Source: Ciona intestinalis
Lineage: Eukaryota > Chordata > Ascidiacea > Phlebobranchia > Cionidae
NCBI RefSeq assembly: GCF_000224145.3
Contig: NC_020176.2
Span: forward strand, 620,693-684,692
Length of the DNA stretch: 64,000 nucleotides
Direction: 5' to 3'
The notes below the pieces were generated by a model. That model had not been told where the DNA came from. It saw only the letters and a list, made by a program, of their open reading frames with translations, and made no database searches. Positions 33,701-46,500 of this stretch are shown in pieces (position 1 is the stretch's first letter; each line of letters begins with the position of its first letter). The position numbers and the translations under genes are program-made.

Positions 33701-34737
33701 CATCTGCACCACAATCGCTACCCTTCTGCACAGGCGCGTCTTCAACGTCCATATAGCGAAACTCAAACTAGAAATATAAAATGATTGCTACAACCAAACT
33801 TAAAGTTTATTTATTGTTTTTTTACAACAAAATGTTTAACCCTCTTCAAAAACCAATACGAACTTTAAATGGTCCATTACGCTCAACGACAATTTCCGTT
33901 TCGTCCTCATGTTTTTAGAAATTTGTTCGTGATCTTTGTTATTGTACTTAAAAAATCAAAGGCAATGTTGGTATTAACGATTTTTACCTTTGTGTGTTTA
34001 AAAACAGACGTTTTCCTGCTAATTACCTTCGTTGTTTTAATTAATCTAATCTTTATTGCCGCATTCGAATAGACAAACAAAATTATATGTTAGGTTCGTC
34101 ATATTCTTACCTTTATAACGTATCCCGTCCTAACAACTATAGTCCAATTGCAGTTCAGCCCTGCGGGGTAATTCCCGTGGGGAAAATTTTGACTTGCAAT
34201 ATAACCTGATCGTCCTCTACGTGCGCCACCACATGTTCCTTGTACTCCTGGTGCTACAGATAGATTAATAAACATGTTAGTTGTATAGTCTTATTTGGTA
34301 TGGTTAGTGCCAATAGCTAATTTCATTTACTTGTTTGAAAGAGTGTATAGCAATTCCTAATTGACAAATTTACACACATATTTAGGCTATAAAAATTGCA
34401 TAATGCCAAACAAAAATATCCCTACAACATACATTAAAATGGTTTCCGTTGTGTTTAGTTTAAGTTATGCAGCAACCGTTACAATGTGTGTTATATGAGT
34501 TAATCAAGTTACAACATACTTGGTTGCTGTTTTGCTAAAACGTGAAAAATGTGGGTTTTACATAAGTTGTCCGTAGCTACAGGCCATGTACCCAAAACAT
34601 TAATTACCATACGTTTACTTACGTTTCGTTCCAATTGCTCTTTTCGTTCGGTTTGAAAAATTGCTTTTGTAGGAAACGTTTATAATACCTGTCACTACTA
34701 ATAAAAGAGTTACTGCAAACAGCAATTCTTTTCCCAT
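27760..34737 (-). CDS. Secreted mosaic protein: CUB-MAM-Thr-LDLa-TSP1x4
   Basis: Exons: 34623-34737, 34111-34253, 33646-33767, 33251-33381, 32583-32744, 32252-32293, about 31927-32017, 31554-31716, 30941-31198, 30655-30735, 30407-30455, 30012-30167, 29479-29576, 28997-29143, 28565-28646, 27760-27915; phases agree for 1996 nt. Signal peptide ([17 protein letters not shown]) and a basic NRTKR site; CUB, aa 39-170 ([19 protein letters not shown]); MAM, 171-353 ([17 protein letters not shown] ... [11 protein letters not shown]); Thr-rich mucin-like stretch; LDL-receptor class A; four thrombospondin type-1 repeats ([65 protein letters not shown]). These are adhesive or ligand-binding extracellular modules. 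The last exon has no stop before a GT donor, so transcription continues, either to an unseen terminal exon or into the exons from 26283 downward. The exon 31927-32017 lacks a canonical donor. Confidence 0.85.
28106..28256. mobile_element. 151-bp MITE with 23-bp perfect inverted ends
   Basis: The ends AGTAATGATCTGGTGCTACG... and ...CGTAGCACCAGATCATTACT are perfect inverted repeats of 23 bp. The interior contains 'gatgccatttaggcgaaata'. A related but asymmetric copy, sharing the interior motif and the right end, lies at about 41322-41420. Confidence 0.85.
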
Positions 34738-35340
34738 GTTATTCTTATGCAAGACCTACTGCAGCTATCAAAAGTGGTTTGGAATCAAAATATCGAAGAA
34801 TTTTCACGGTGTATGTTAATAGTATAACAGCGACAGAGCCTAGGGCAATTTGCGGTGACTGATAATCTGGTTATGGTCTCATTCCTTGCCAAGAAGTTTA
34901 CCAAAACGAAAGTTTGGTGACCTAATCGCTTATCTGGCTTAAAATCCTACTATGACTCCAGCAATAACAAGTATTGAGCCTATTTCTGAACAATATTCCA
35001 AGTACCAAGTATTGTAAACGTACCATATCTGTCTATATGAAGTTTTGAACTTTATTTAACCTTTAAACCAAAACATACCCTACCCATGTCTTATCTGATT
35101 TGGGTAACAGAACCTCACAATAAATTTAACTTAGTTCCAAAGTTTCGTCTGCCACGCGGCGAGACTTAGTCAGTGTTTATGCCTGTTATAGGAGAAGCAG
35201 CATTTTACGTTTCTCATCTGCCAATGAACTTTTGAACCTTATCAGGCCATCAAACCTATACACTGAAATACCAAAAACTTGTTATATATGATGCATATCA
35301 AATATAACCGGTCACTCACTATATACATTATACAATACTT

Positions 35341-35534
35341 ATATATTAGGTGGGGTAAAATGGGACATGCTTTTACCTTCTTGTCTGGTCCCATTTGGTA
35401 ATGAACAAAGACAATTTAAAGAACTATAACCGTAGCTCCACGACCCTAAAAAGCGTTGTTAATTTTTCAAAACCAAATCAGTAAATATGACTTGGTTCGA
35501 ACGGTGAGCCATTTTACCCTATGCATTACTATAT
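35341..35534. mobile_element. MITE, diverged 'GGGGTAAGATGGGACA' family copy
   Basis: Left end 'tggggtaaaatgggacatg', interior 'gtcccatttggtaatgaac', right end 'gagccattttaccc'. Confidence 0.7.
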
Positions 35535-35621
35535 TGTAAGTTGAGTTGACCACTGTCCAAAACTTATAACATATGCCCTTTGTTTTCAACGAAGACCAAA
35601 AAGACTTGTCTGATATGTAGA

Positions 35622-35814
35622 TATAGTACTGTGGGGTAAGATGAGACACCTTTCGCACATAATATCCAAATATCCTGATCGTGTTTCAAACAACTAACAA
35701 AGGTCTATGCGAGCCGTAAGAATACGGTTTTATAATTCTTTGAGTGCTCTCTGTTTACTACAAAATGGGACGAAAAAATAGCATAAAAAGGTGTCCCGTC
35801 TTCCCCCACCCTAC
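35622..35814. mobile_element. MITE, 'GGGGTAAGATGGGACA' family
   Basis: Left end 'gtggggtaagatgagacacc', interior 'aatatcctgatcgtgtttc' and 'tacaaaatgggacg', right end 'ggtgtcccgtcttcccccac'. It lies 90 bp from the previous copy. Confidence 0.8.
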
Positions 35815-37597
35815 TTCACGTATAATACTCATGCTGTGACTAATACTGACCACTCTGTCCAATGAGTCTTGTACTGTACATGCGTACTGATGTTTTACTC
35901 CGCTGTGTTCTTTATATGCTGCTTTGAACACACACAGTATAAATGACCACTGCGGTAAATCCTCGCTTTGTAATTACATAGCTGCCCGAAGGTGTCTCTA
36001 CACCTCGAAACCGGTTCGTCATGCCCGACGTTGCTTATAAATGACGTATCAGTTTATTATGACGTAAACAATCCAACATGGCGTCACAATTTCCCACGCT
36101 TGTCACACAAAAGTATTTTTAAAGATTTGATTAAACATTTAAACTTTGTGGTATTGTGGTAATTTTTCTTGATGTTAAAACCAAGCTTATAACTTTTCTT
36201 TGCGTGGCAACGACAGTCGTTATACCACGAGTTGTATGAGCTCCATCTCCGCTTACGAAGGACCATATGTGTGTTTCTTCTGGAAGAATGTGTTTATTTT
36301 AGGATTAGAGCAATTCGCCCTGGGTTGGAGCAATTGCCGTTAAAGGGGCATACCAACAAAAAATCAAAATTTGTGTATTGAGAGATATGCTCAAATGTGA
36401 CCTAAAGCTACCACCCGAGTTTTAAAATACAAAACAGCTTTTGAAAAAAATGAGTTTCAAAACAGCAAATTCGCCCGGTGGTTTTAATCTCATAGACATA
36501 GAGCATAGTAGCGTCCGGTATTGATCAAGCACCCTCTAGTTATAAAGTTTGGTGAACTGTATATTTATTTTAACACTTGATTGTGGTGCAATAAAAAACA
36601 AAAATGCTGGTTATAAAATCAAGAAAATTTAAACACAATAATATTTACGAGTATACGTTAAATATGCGATAACGTAATTACCACTGAACGTCATTATAAT
36701 TGCTTTTTTAACACAAAAAAATCAAAATCAGGTAAAAAATTGTGATTAAAATAGGAAATTAAAACATTGGTTAATAATATCAAATAAATAACGTCTGGTT
36801 GCTACGCAGAGTTTAACGATTTCTTTTAAACCATGGCTTCATTAAATAATGATTAGCGGAAAATATTAATTTTAAACATCACCCCAGCGTACAGTTGAAG
36901 TCACAACTTATATAGTACCAAATATACACGCTGTACTGTTGTAAGACAAACTTTATCTTTAACGTGTGCAACGATAAAAGCGTTTAAATGTAAAAATATA
37001 ACTTATTTTTCTCGCGTGGGGGAGCAACGACCCCCGTTATAACACGGGTGCTCTGTTTCATGCAAATCGAGCCCGAGTTCCCACATACTAAATATAACTT
37101 TGCGTGTGATTTTTAGGGGTTTAAAATTGTACACGAAAACACAGCACTTGGGCTCGGATTAGGGTGAATTATGGCCGTTGAAGCATTTACAAAGGTAAAA
37201 CAACCTTTTTAACAAAGTTATTTAAAACCAAACGCTACATATAAACCAGTGGAACCTTTTTCTCAACCCTGAGTTTAAATGTTTTTTTAACGACGATATT
37301 TTTAACGATAAATAACAATAGCACTTAATTATTCGAAGTAAAAAACGAACAACGAAAATATTTTCACCAATAAAATTTCATAGTGCTTCTTTTTAGTTTA
37401 AAAAATGCCACAGTTTTTTTTAGAATGTCTATCTATGGGTTAAAAAAAAATCGAAAAACGTAAAATCGAAATTATACCTTAAAAAGAAAATATAGAATAT
37501 AGTATTGTAGGGTAAGATGGATACCGTTAACTTTGAAACTATTCTGACCAAACATATAACCAGTAGACTGAGCAGCACTTTAGGATCTAAGTCAACA

Positions 37598-40500
37598 TTA
37601 CAGTGAGTCCATTTCCAGGTCTGGCACTCGGTTATACCCTGACGTTGGTTTCGTGTCTTTATATGAGTTTAGGAGGACGACCCCTGTTACTATGGTGACG
37701 AACCCACATCCGAGTCCAGTGCAATCCCTCCATGAGAGGAAAGCAAACTCCCGGAAGAGGAGGATTGATCCGAAGATCAGGAAGAGGTTGGTGAAGACGT
37801 ATTTAATGGGCGAGATAGCGCTCGTGTTAAACAGGGCAAGGGCTTTGTTAAAATATACGACCTGGAAACGTAATATGAATGAATGTATGAATAAATAAAT
37901 GAATTAAATAATGTAACTTAGCTATCCTCTCGTGGCGGGGCAACGACAGTCGTTATAATACCAGTGTTGTATTTCGCACACTTCGTGTCGCGTACGAGTT
38001 ACCACGTATGAACACGGATTTAAACCATCGCAGGGAAGGGCGACAGACGTGTAACACGGGTGTTGTGTTACATAACTGTAACCGCATTTATTACGACTAA
38101 AATCCACATTGGTGGTACAGTCTAGCTACAACTCGCTATCCTTGGTTACACCGTGAGTACTCGAACCACAATTTCGTGATGGCGCTGACCAACTACGTTT
38201 ATTGTACAATACCCCAATATATATATATAATGTATCCATTACCTGCACTGGTATTCCTATCAAGTTCGCTGCGACCAGCACCCAGAACAAGGGGTGTAGG
38301 TAGGGGGTTACTGGGTTAACTTCGGGTGGGGTAAATATATCCTTGATAGAAATCCCCAACCCTTTACCACACAAAACTGTAAGCGCCCCCACAACGTTAC
38401 ATATTGTGACGTACACCATAAGATCGATGTGGCCGCGTTTAGGAGCGATGAAGACAATGAGAACAGCGGCAACAACGAGTAGAATACCACAGTATATGAG
38501 GAAAGCTGGAATGTAAGGTTGGCGTTGGATTGCTTGTGGTTTAAAACTATAGTGAAAAAATTGACGCTCGTGACTGTGGGGTAAGATGAATACCCATAGC
38601 ATATAATACCGTGATACATTTCGTAATGGTGTTTCGAACAATTAAAAACGCTATTTTAGGGGCGCGAGAAAACGGTTACACAATTCTGAAAATGGAGCGA
38701 TATAGATCAAAATAAAAATGAACCATCTTACCCCAACCTACCATATTACAATTATGATTCTAAATATTTTTTAGCCAGGACAGCTTGAAATGGGGGCGTT
38801 TTTTAGCTTTGTGACAGTTTAAGCTTCTATTTAGAATCTAGGTTGTGATAAATATCAAACAACATACCAGGGTCAATGAACCTTTCAACCAATTCACTGT
38901 AGTTTGAAACCTTCTCATGAGTTGGTGCATGTATTACTATGATAGTGGAACCAACTAAACTTAATAAAACTCCAATCTTGCCAAGTCTGTTCAATTTCTC
39001 CCCGAGAAAGATGGACGACAGGACAGCGCTGTTGAGTTCAACGTGTTATTTGTGCCGGTATAGTTAAGTGCCAATTAAATTAAAGTTTAAAAAATCAGGA
39101 ATATTGAAAAAATTTAAACATTTTTAATGGTTAAAGCGCTCGCCTCGTAACCAGACGAAACGGTAAAGAAAATAGGCTTCTACCAGTAACTATAGTGAGT
39201 GCGGAACAACAGATATTAAGTGTAAGTAGCAAATATAGAAATGCTGGATTTCAGTCACAAATCACTAAAACACTGCTGTTCCCGAAGCTTTATAAATGTT
39301 TAAGGTCACTGGTACGCCGTTTCGATAGTTGTGAGACGCTTTTTAAACCCATATTGCAATAAACGTGATTATACTTCATTTTATCCGAATGACGAAATAC
39401 TAGACCAGAGGTATTTCTAGTAGACCTTGTGCCGTGTCTGAATGAACTCATAGTTCCAAAAGGTCGGACACAAAAATCTCCAACACGAGTGACAAGATAA
39501 CCTACTAGCTAGCGTGAATGGAACAATCCGTGCATTCATAAAGGTAACAGAATAAATGCGGTATGTCTGTTTAAACCTGAACTGTGAAATTATTTCTGCG
39601 GTTACCGGGCGTGACCAGAGGATACAGGGCTTAGTGCTGTTATAATTACTGGCGTGCGTGTCCGTGGGCATGATATTTAATATAGTAATTGCTTCAACCC
39701 AGTGGTCACTAATGGTTTGACTAAAATATGAACGCCAAAGGCAAGGCTTATTATTTTGGTATATGAAGCGACCGTGTATAATGCGTATAACAACACACAT
39801 ATTTATTCTTTATATTCGGTTGTTTGGCTAACCACTGACTCGTGTTAAATTATTGATTTTGCCATGAAATGAATTATCCAATATACATGAATGTGGAATT
39901 AGATTTCTGGGGATAGTATAACGTCAAAATATGTATTGTGATATCACAATGGTAACTACCGGTTGACGAAATAATAAAACGATTGTGACATCACGAATAC
40001 AATATGGGAATACATATTAACGGGAAAATTTCGCGGGATGCAAAAAATATTGGGTGTTGTATATTTTAGGGGATAAAATATGTGTTTCTTTAGCTATTTT
40101 TGCGCAAAACGATCTTTAAAATATGTTTTACATGGTTGTCTTGCAGATTATTCGGTAGAATTGACTTTTTATAAAATTAGATACGAGATTTGGGGAACTA
40201 TAATAACAGGTAAGCTTGATGTTTTATTTAAGTAAACGAAATTATATGCGGTAGACAATTTAGCGCTTATTGGTTTCGTGTTATTTATTTAAAAACCCCA
40301 TACCAAATATCTCATAGCATGCTATATAATTCAGCGTGTTAGTTTTTGGGATTTTTTCGAAAACGTTTGTATAATTTTTTATTTTACAGTTATTAATTTT
40401 TAAAACCGCAAACAGTTAAAACATGAATAAAGTGGGCAAATGTTTTATCCGACAGTTTAATCTTAATGAGACTTTAGAACGTATAAAGCTGGAAATTTTA

Positions 40501-43500
40501 AATTCCATTAGAACCGACAAAGTGCGATTATGACGGAACAACTAAAACTTCCGGTGATCGGGAAAAAGAAATCATCGAGCACTTTACTGCCGCCAGTGGT
40601 GGGTTCATGTTGTTCAACACGGTCACTAGGTGGGAGAAGAAGCGTCGAGTCGCGTGGTTCAACGTGTGCTACGTCAGATGGGGACTTGGATAAAAGGTGA
40701 GAATGTAAATGAAGTTGGTTTTGTTTTGGTATATCTGTATATTTTTTTATAAAATTGGCTGCTCTTATGAAATTATTTTATTAATTTTACTTTTTTATTC
40801 TTGCATACAAAGGCAATGGCAATCGATGTAGCACGGATGTTTCAGCCTGTATGTTACTTATTTTGAAATAATACTAAGTGGTTGATAGAGTCGGTGAATT
40901 TTTCAAAAGATTAAAGTAAGATGTTCAGCGTCTTTTCGCTTTAGTGTTTGGACATGTTTGGAACCGCAATACCCCATTTGTATAGGCTACACATTACACA
41001 GAGGTGCAAATGTGTTTCCGTTACCAGTAGCGACACATTTTTCATATGCATGTTATATTGTAGTAACTTAAGAACTATTTTATTTCAGTCTTTCATCAAC
41101 GGATTCGTTGACAGTTGAAGAAAGCAACCAATTGAATCGGAGAAAGAAATCAACCATTGACCAATCAAATTCGATCAAGACCAATTTAAAAATGGCGGGA
41201 AAGGTGAGACACGTGGTGACAAAGCCTGTTGTTGACAAAGCTTGTTAGGATTGACATAGATAGAGTGTAACGGTCACACCCGAATCAGTTTTGTACTTCT
41301 GTTTTATCCATTATTTCTATTCAAATAAGAGACTGAAGATGCCATTTAGGCGAAATATGTTATTTATTTAATTGGTTAGACTTGAATTTTGTCTGTTACA
41401 TTTTCGCAGCACCAGATCCAAAGAGGTAAATAGGAATAGATAGCATTCATTATAAAACTGCTTCTAGGAGGTATTATACAACGGTGAAGCAGCTTAGACA
41501 CACATTAACAAGGGTGGTATATCATCAACTTTTAAATAACAGGAAAGCGGAAAGTCAGGAAAGAAAGTTGACGATCAAATGAACTACGAACACTTGCAAC
41601 AACTTGAGCAGATATTTAATGAAGGTATGGAATAAACGACAAGGCTAAAAAACGATATAAACCGGGGATGGGCCATCGTAAGGGTAACTGCAGTTTAATT
41701 AATAACAAGGGAGCATAACTGTAATTAATGGGCACGTACTATTAAAAAATGATTAATAAATTCGGAGATACACAAATCAATAAAACATATTTTTATGCGT
41801 TTATGATAACGATATGTGTAAATACGGATTGTACAACGCCGGGGCAGAATATTTCTTCCAAAGTTAAACCTAGCCTAGAATGACAAAATATCTGTAAGTA
41901 TGGTAACCTGTTTTATGTAATGCAAGGCTCCAAGGGCGAAGAAGGATTGGACATGAAAGAATTCCGAGTAGCTATGAAGAAAACGATGGGAAACGATATC
42001 GATGATACAGAGTTGGATATGATATTTATGAAGGTGAGTGACAGCCATTAGCGTGACTTAATGGGTGGAGTACAAAAGTGAAGGACCCAACTTGGTGACC
42101 CGTAGGTTGGCTCAAGGTACAAATAGGCAGAATGTGCATAAAATTGTAGTGTACATGTTGTTCATTTATCTGAAGTTGCCTCGGCAACTATCTTGCCTGT
42201 TTTCTTTCTTGTGTATCATTGCTATCTTTGCTTTGTAACTGGAAGTACAAATACATTGTGTTCCTTAGGTTGACAACAATTGTGACGGAACGGTGGATTG
42301 GGATGAATACCTTTCATACATGTTGTTGGAATATCAAGAGAAGAAGAATATGTTTACACTGGACCAAGATTGTCCATTTCCAAACCGTTTGTCAATTAAG
42401 ACAAGCAATCATCTGGAGTCGATATGTAGTGTAAGGTTGCTACAGGTGAAATAAAAGAATAACAAGTACAACCATATAACTATAAGGCATTCTATCCGGC
42501 CGAGATCATATGAAATGGCATGACGAGATGGCATGGGGATCTGCTGGGGTGTAGGTGAAAGTTGGCTCATTACCTCTTCTAACAATATATGGTATAAATT
42601 ATAAATACATCTCCACTCTGCTATAAACTAGCATTTGCTACGATCATTCGCTTGACAAAACATAATTGTGTTTACTCCTGTTGTGCAATTGTGCTTAGTA
42701 AATATTGCATAACAAAATGTTGAACACAAGGCATTCAACAAGGTATATACTACTGGCTGACAAAATTTAATTGCACAATTTCTACTGAACCAATATAAAC
42801 CATACACTAATCCATACACACAGGCATTTGGTCGGGCAAATGCTCATGGTGAGGCTGAACCAGATGATTCAGCTAGCAGGTACCTCACCTTGTCAAGAGA
42901 AGGTGTTTTAAATATTTGGAACATGGATTGGACGCTACAGAAGTCTCTAACATTAGATGCAGCGAAGGGCATGTCGGGCCAACCAACAAACCCAGCAGGT
43001 TAGACTTAACAGTAAGGTTTTCAAATAACCAAACTACCATCAAGGCTACTGCAAGATTTGTTATTTTAAATAGGTGATTTACTGTACAGGTTTTTACGTG
43101 ATTTACAAAGGGACTTTTATTGGTATTTTGTATCAAAGCAATTTACAAATAGATCAACCCATACTTTTTCATTTAATATTTTTTATTATCTTTTTATAGG
43201 TCATGTCTTTTACCCCTATAATCTAATTTATGTATTAGGTTTTGTTTCAGATGATGTTTCAAACTTTCCACAAATTTAATTCTTATTTGTTTAACTAGGA
43301 AGTAAGGGTTTGGCTGTGACAGATATGGTGTGTATGCCGAACTGCAACACAGTGGCAGTTGCTTCTACTGATTATGAAGTGTCTTTTTACTCAATGACAT
43401 CAAACATGGTGCAGAGGAGATTTCAAATTAAAAGTAAATTTTAGCTTTCTTCATTTAACTGATTGCTTTGCTGTCAAAAGAAGACTTGGAGATCTCAGCT

Positions 43501-46500
43501 TTAACAAAACACTTAATCATGAACTGCTTTGACCAAGTCTATGCCCAATAGCATCTCAATAATAAGGAACAGTGATACAGTATGTAAAAATGATACTGTA
43601 ATGTGAAAAGTATGCAAGCGCTATAGCTTGAAATTAACCATAAAACATTAATTGAGCCTAAGTATATATCATTGGTGTCAGTGAAACATGTATTACACAA
43701 CAACATTGGTTTTTAATTTAGATCTCAAAGACTGTCCCTTAACCATGGACTACAGCTACAACTTTAAAAAACCTCAGAATGCAATCCTACTGTGGGGGGA
43801 CACCAGTGGAAGCATAGTCATTATAAGATTCCATGAAAATCCCAATCTAAGTCTGTTTTCTGCCCCGTTATGCCCAAATAACCAAATCAGTTTAAAGCGA
43901 GTGTTGCAAGGAAGTATTAATGGCTTGATAGCAGCGAGATTTAAGAACGTGCATACAGATTGGGTCCAGCAAGTCAGATACTTCATTAATAAAAAGGTAA
44001 TTTATAAATTGGAGTGTGACACAATGTGATTTAACTTGTAATTAATGGTAAAAACAGAAACAATTCTCCATAGCTATTTAACAATGGTTATCATTAATAA
44101 GGGATCAACAGTAGTAAAATAAATCACTTGTTTATTGGTATTGTAAAGTGGTGATTGAAGATAAAGGTTCATTATTGGCCTAAAATGCACCATTGTGAAT
44201 TGATAAGATATATTTAACAGGGCCTAGAATGCTTTATTTCTGGATGTGTAAAAGATGACACTGCACTATTTTTTGCTGATATCACAGAAAAAGTAACAGG
44301 CACTGGCAAGCAAAGAATGAATGTCAACAGGTAAGTAACGGGCTTTGATTACTTTTTATTCTACAAAGTAAGATCCAATGGCACGGTATGCATGTGAACC
44401 TAGATTTTAAGTGGGTCCCATTGCCGCTAGTCCCTAAAGCCATTTTACCAAAATGTTAAACTACCTTAACACACTTGTCTTTTAAATAGAAAATGCAACT
44501 TGGTGAAGAACTTTTGTTGGACTAGTTCAGAATGCTGTTAAACAAAGAACTTGACCATATCTATTTCATAATGCGTCATACTGAGTGTCCGCTTTTATTA
44601 TGTCCGTTTTCAGCTTATTTGAAATAAGTTGCGTAAAGATACACAATATAATGGTTTTCAGGCGCTCATACTTCTGCATAAGAAAGGGTGTTCTTTGTCT
44701 AACATATGATCCTGAATGGAACCTTATTGTGACTGGTAGTCGTGATTGTGATGTAAGAGTATGGAACCCATATGTAATTGCTAAGTCATCAGCAGTATTG
44801 AAAGGTCATAATTCAGCTGTTCTTAATGTGGTGGTACGGTCATTTGATCACCAAATTATCAGGTGGGTAATTTTAACTATGTTTACGGAAAGACCTACAA
44901 TGCCCCGGGACCAAACAGATTTGACTCTTTGTGCCGCATGTGTAATGACCCTATTAAATAAATATTGAACATAATGCAAGGATGCAACAGGTACATAACT
45001 GTTCCTGTAATAAATACTCCACCAGTGTCAGCAAGGACAAGAATGTAAGAGTTTGGGATCTCCGAGATTACTCGTGCAAACAAAACATCCATGGTCGTAA
45101 CATTCCACTTGGTAGACTTGATATCACAGCAGTTTGTTTTAATGAGAGATACAAAGAACTTGTGATCGCTACAAACAGGATTGGAGTCCTTCACCCACGA
45201 GCATCAGCAGTTACAAGTTATTCTTTAAAACAAACTAAAAGCCACCAGAAACCTGTAGCTAGAGTGTTGTTTAATCCACTGTTTAACCAGGTAAAACTAT
45301 TGCGGGTTTTGTTTGGGAAAAGAGTAGTTTTTATGATTTTTGTAGTCTTTTAAAATTTCTTTCAGCTATTCCATCTTAAAAAAGCTGAAATTGTCAGATT
45401 AGTTTTAGGGGCTTGTGATTCTACATTGGATAAGGTATTTTCAAAATTTCACTTCACAGGTGTATTTCAGTAAGAATACACCAGAACAACCATTCCATAA
45501 GCTCAAATATATTTTAATTTCAGTTACTACACACTTTAAACCCAGATTTCACTAAACTGAACTGCTTTGTTATCTAAGATTGAAATTATAGTTCCAGAAT
45601 CTGTGATTTCTAGTCTAAAACATTCATCCTTGAATTTTCATAATTTCATCCAGAAAATTTCAACAATAAATGTTACAAACACAGATAGTGACAGGGAGTG
45701 AAGACTCGATGGTTTGTCTCTGGGACATAAAGACTGGGGTGAAACAAATGCAGTTTAACACTGGTAATGATGTGGAGATAACTTGCATGGCCTTTGATCC
45801 AACAAACAGAAGATTGTTAATAGGTTGGTCAAGCTATATACAGTATAGTATGTGATGCCCCAAGTTTGCCCATTAAGTCACTATTAAGTTGGTTTAGTTT
45901 TCATTGACTTGGAGCTACCAAAAAAGTTTAGGAGCAGCAGAATAACACTCTGTGTTGGCGTATTGGACAATACTGGTGATGGTCCAATTCTAGCACAAAT
46001 CCCAAGCCTCCCTCCTCCTCCTCCTTGGACCTTGAGTGCCATAGATAGGACTATAATCATATGTAGAACCTCACATATAACCATACATAACTCATTACTG
46101 CAATCCTTTTTACTGCAATACATTACATTTGACTATAGGAGGGAGAAATGGTGCAGCTATTTTATGGAACTTTAACAACGGAGCAAAACTTCGAAGCTTG
46201 GAAAAGATGGATAACCAGGAGATTACTGACGTTGTGTTTACAAGGTATATTGTACAGAAACATTAAAACTTGCCAAATTTATAAACTTAATTTGAAAAGC
46301 ATCCACAATCAAAATAACAGAACATTAAGGACAGTATTTGTTCATACCTCATAAAAGACATTTACAACTTAGATACAAGATACAAATAATCATGATTAGA
46401 AATGTTAATGGTTGGTTTATACAGCCCTACTATTATTGGGTGTCCAACTTGCACTTTATGCTCACATATTTGTCACAAAAATCTCAATTTTATTCTACAG

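Larger units (their letters stand above)
34738..37597. other. Intergenic region
   Basis: Upstream of the CUB/MAM gene and downstream of the NIPA stop. It holds two MITEs (35341-35534, 35622-35814), dispersed-repeat copies at 36187-36270 and 37008-37095, and a MITE left-end fragment near 37500. No convincing gene. Confidence 0.7.

Noticed and set aside
39417..39800. 127-residue minus-strand frame
   Set aside because: Overlaps SINE-derived sequence, with no domain pattern and no splice context.
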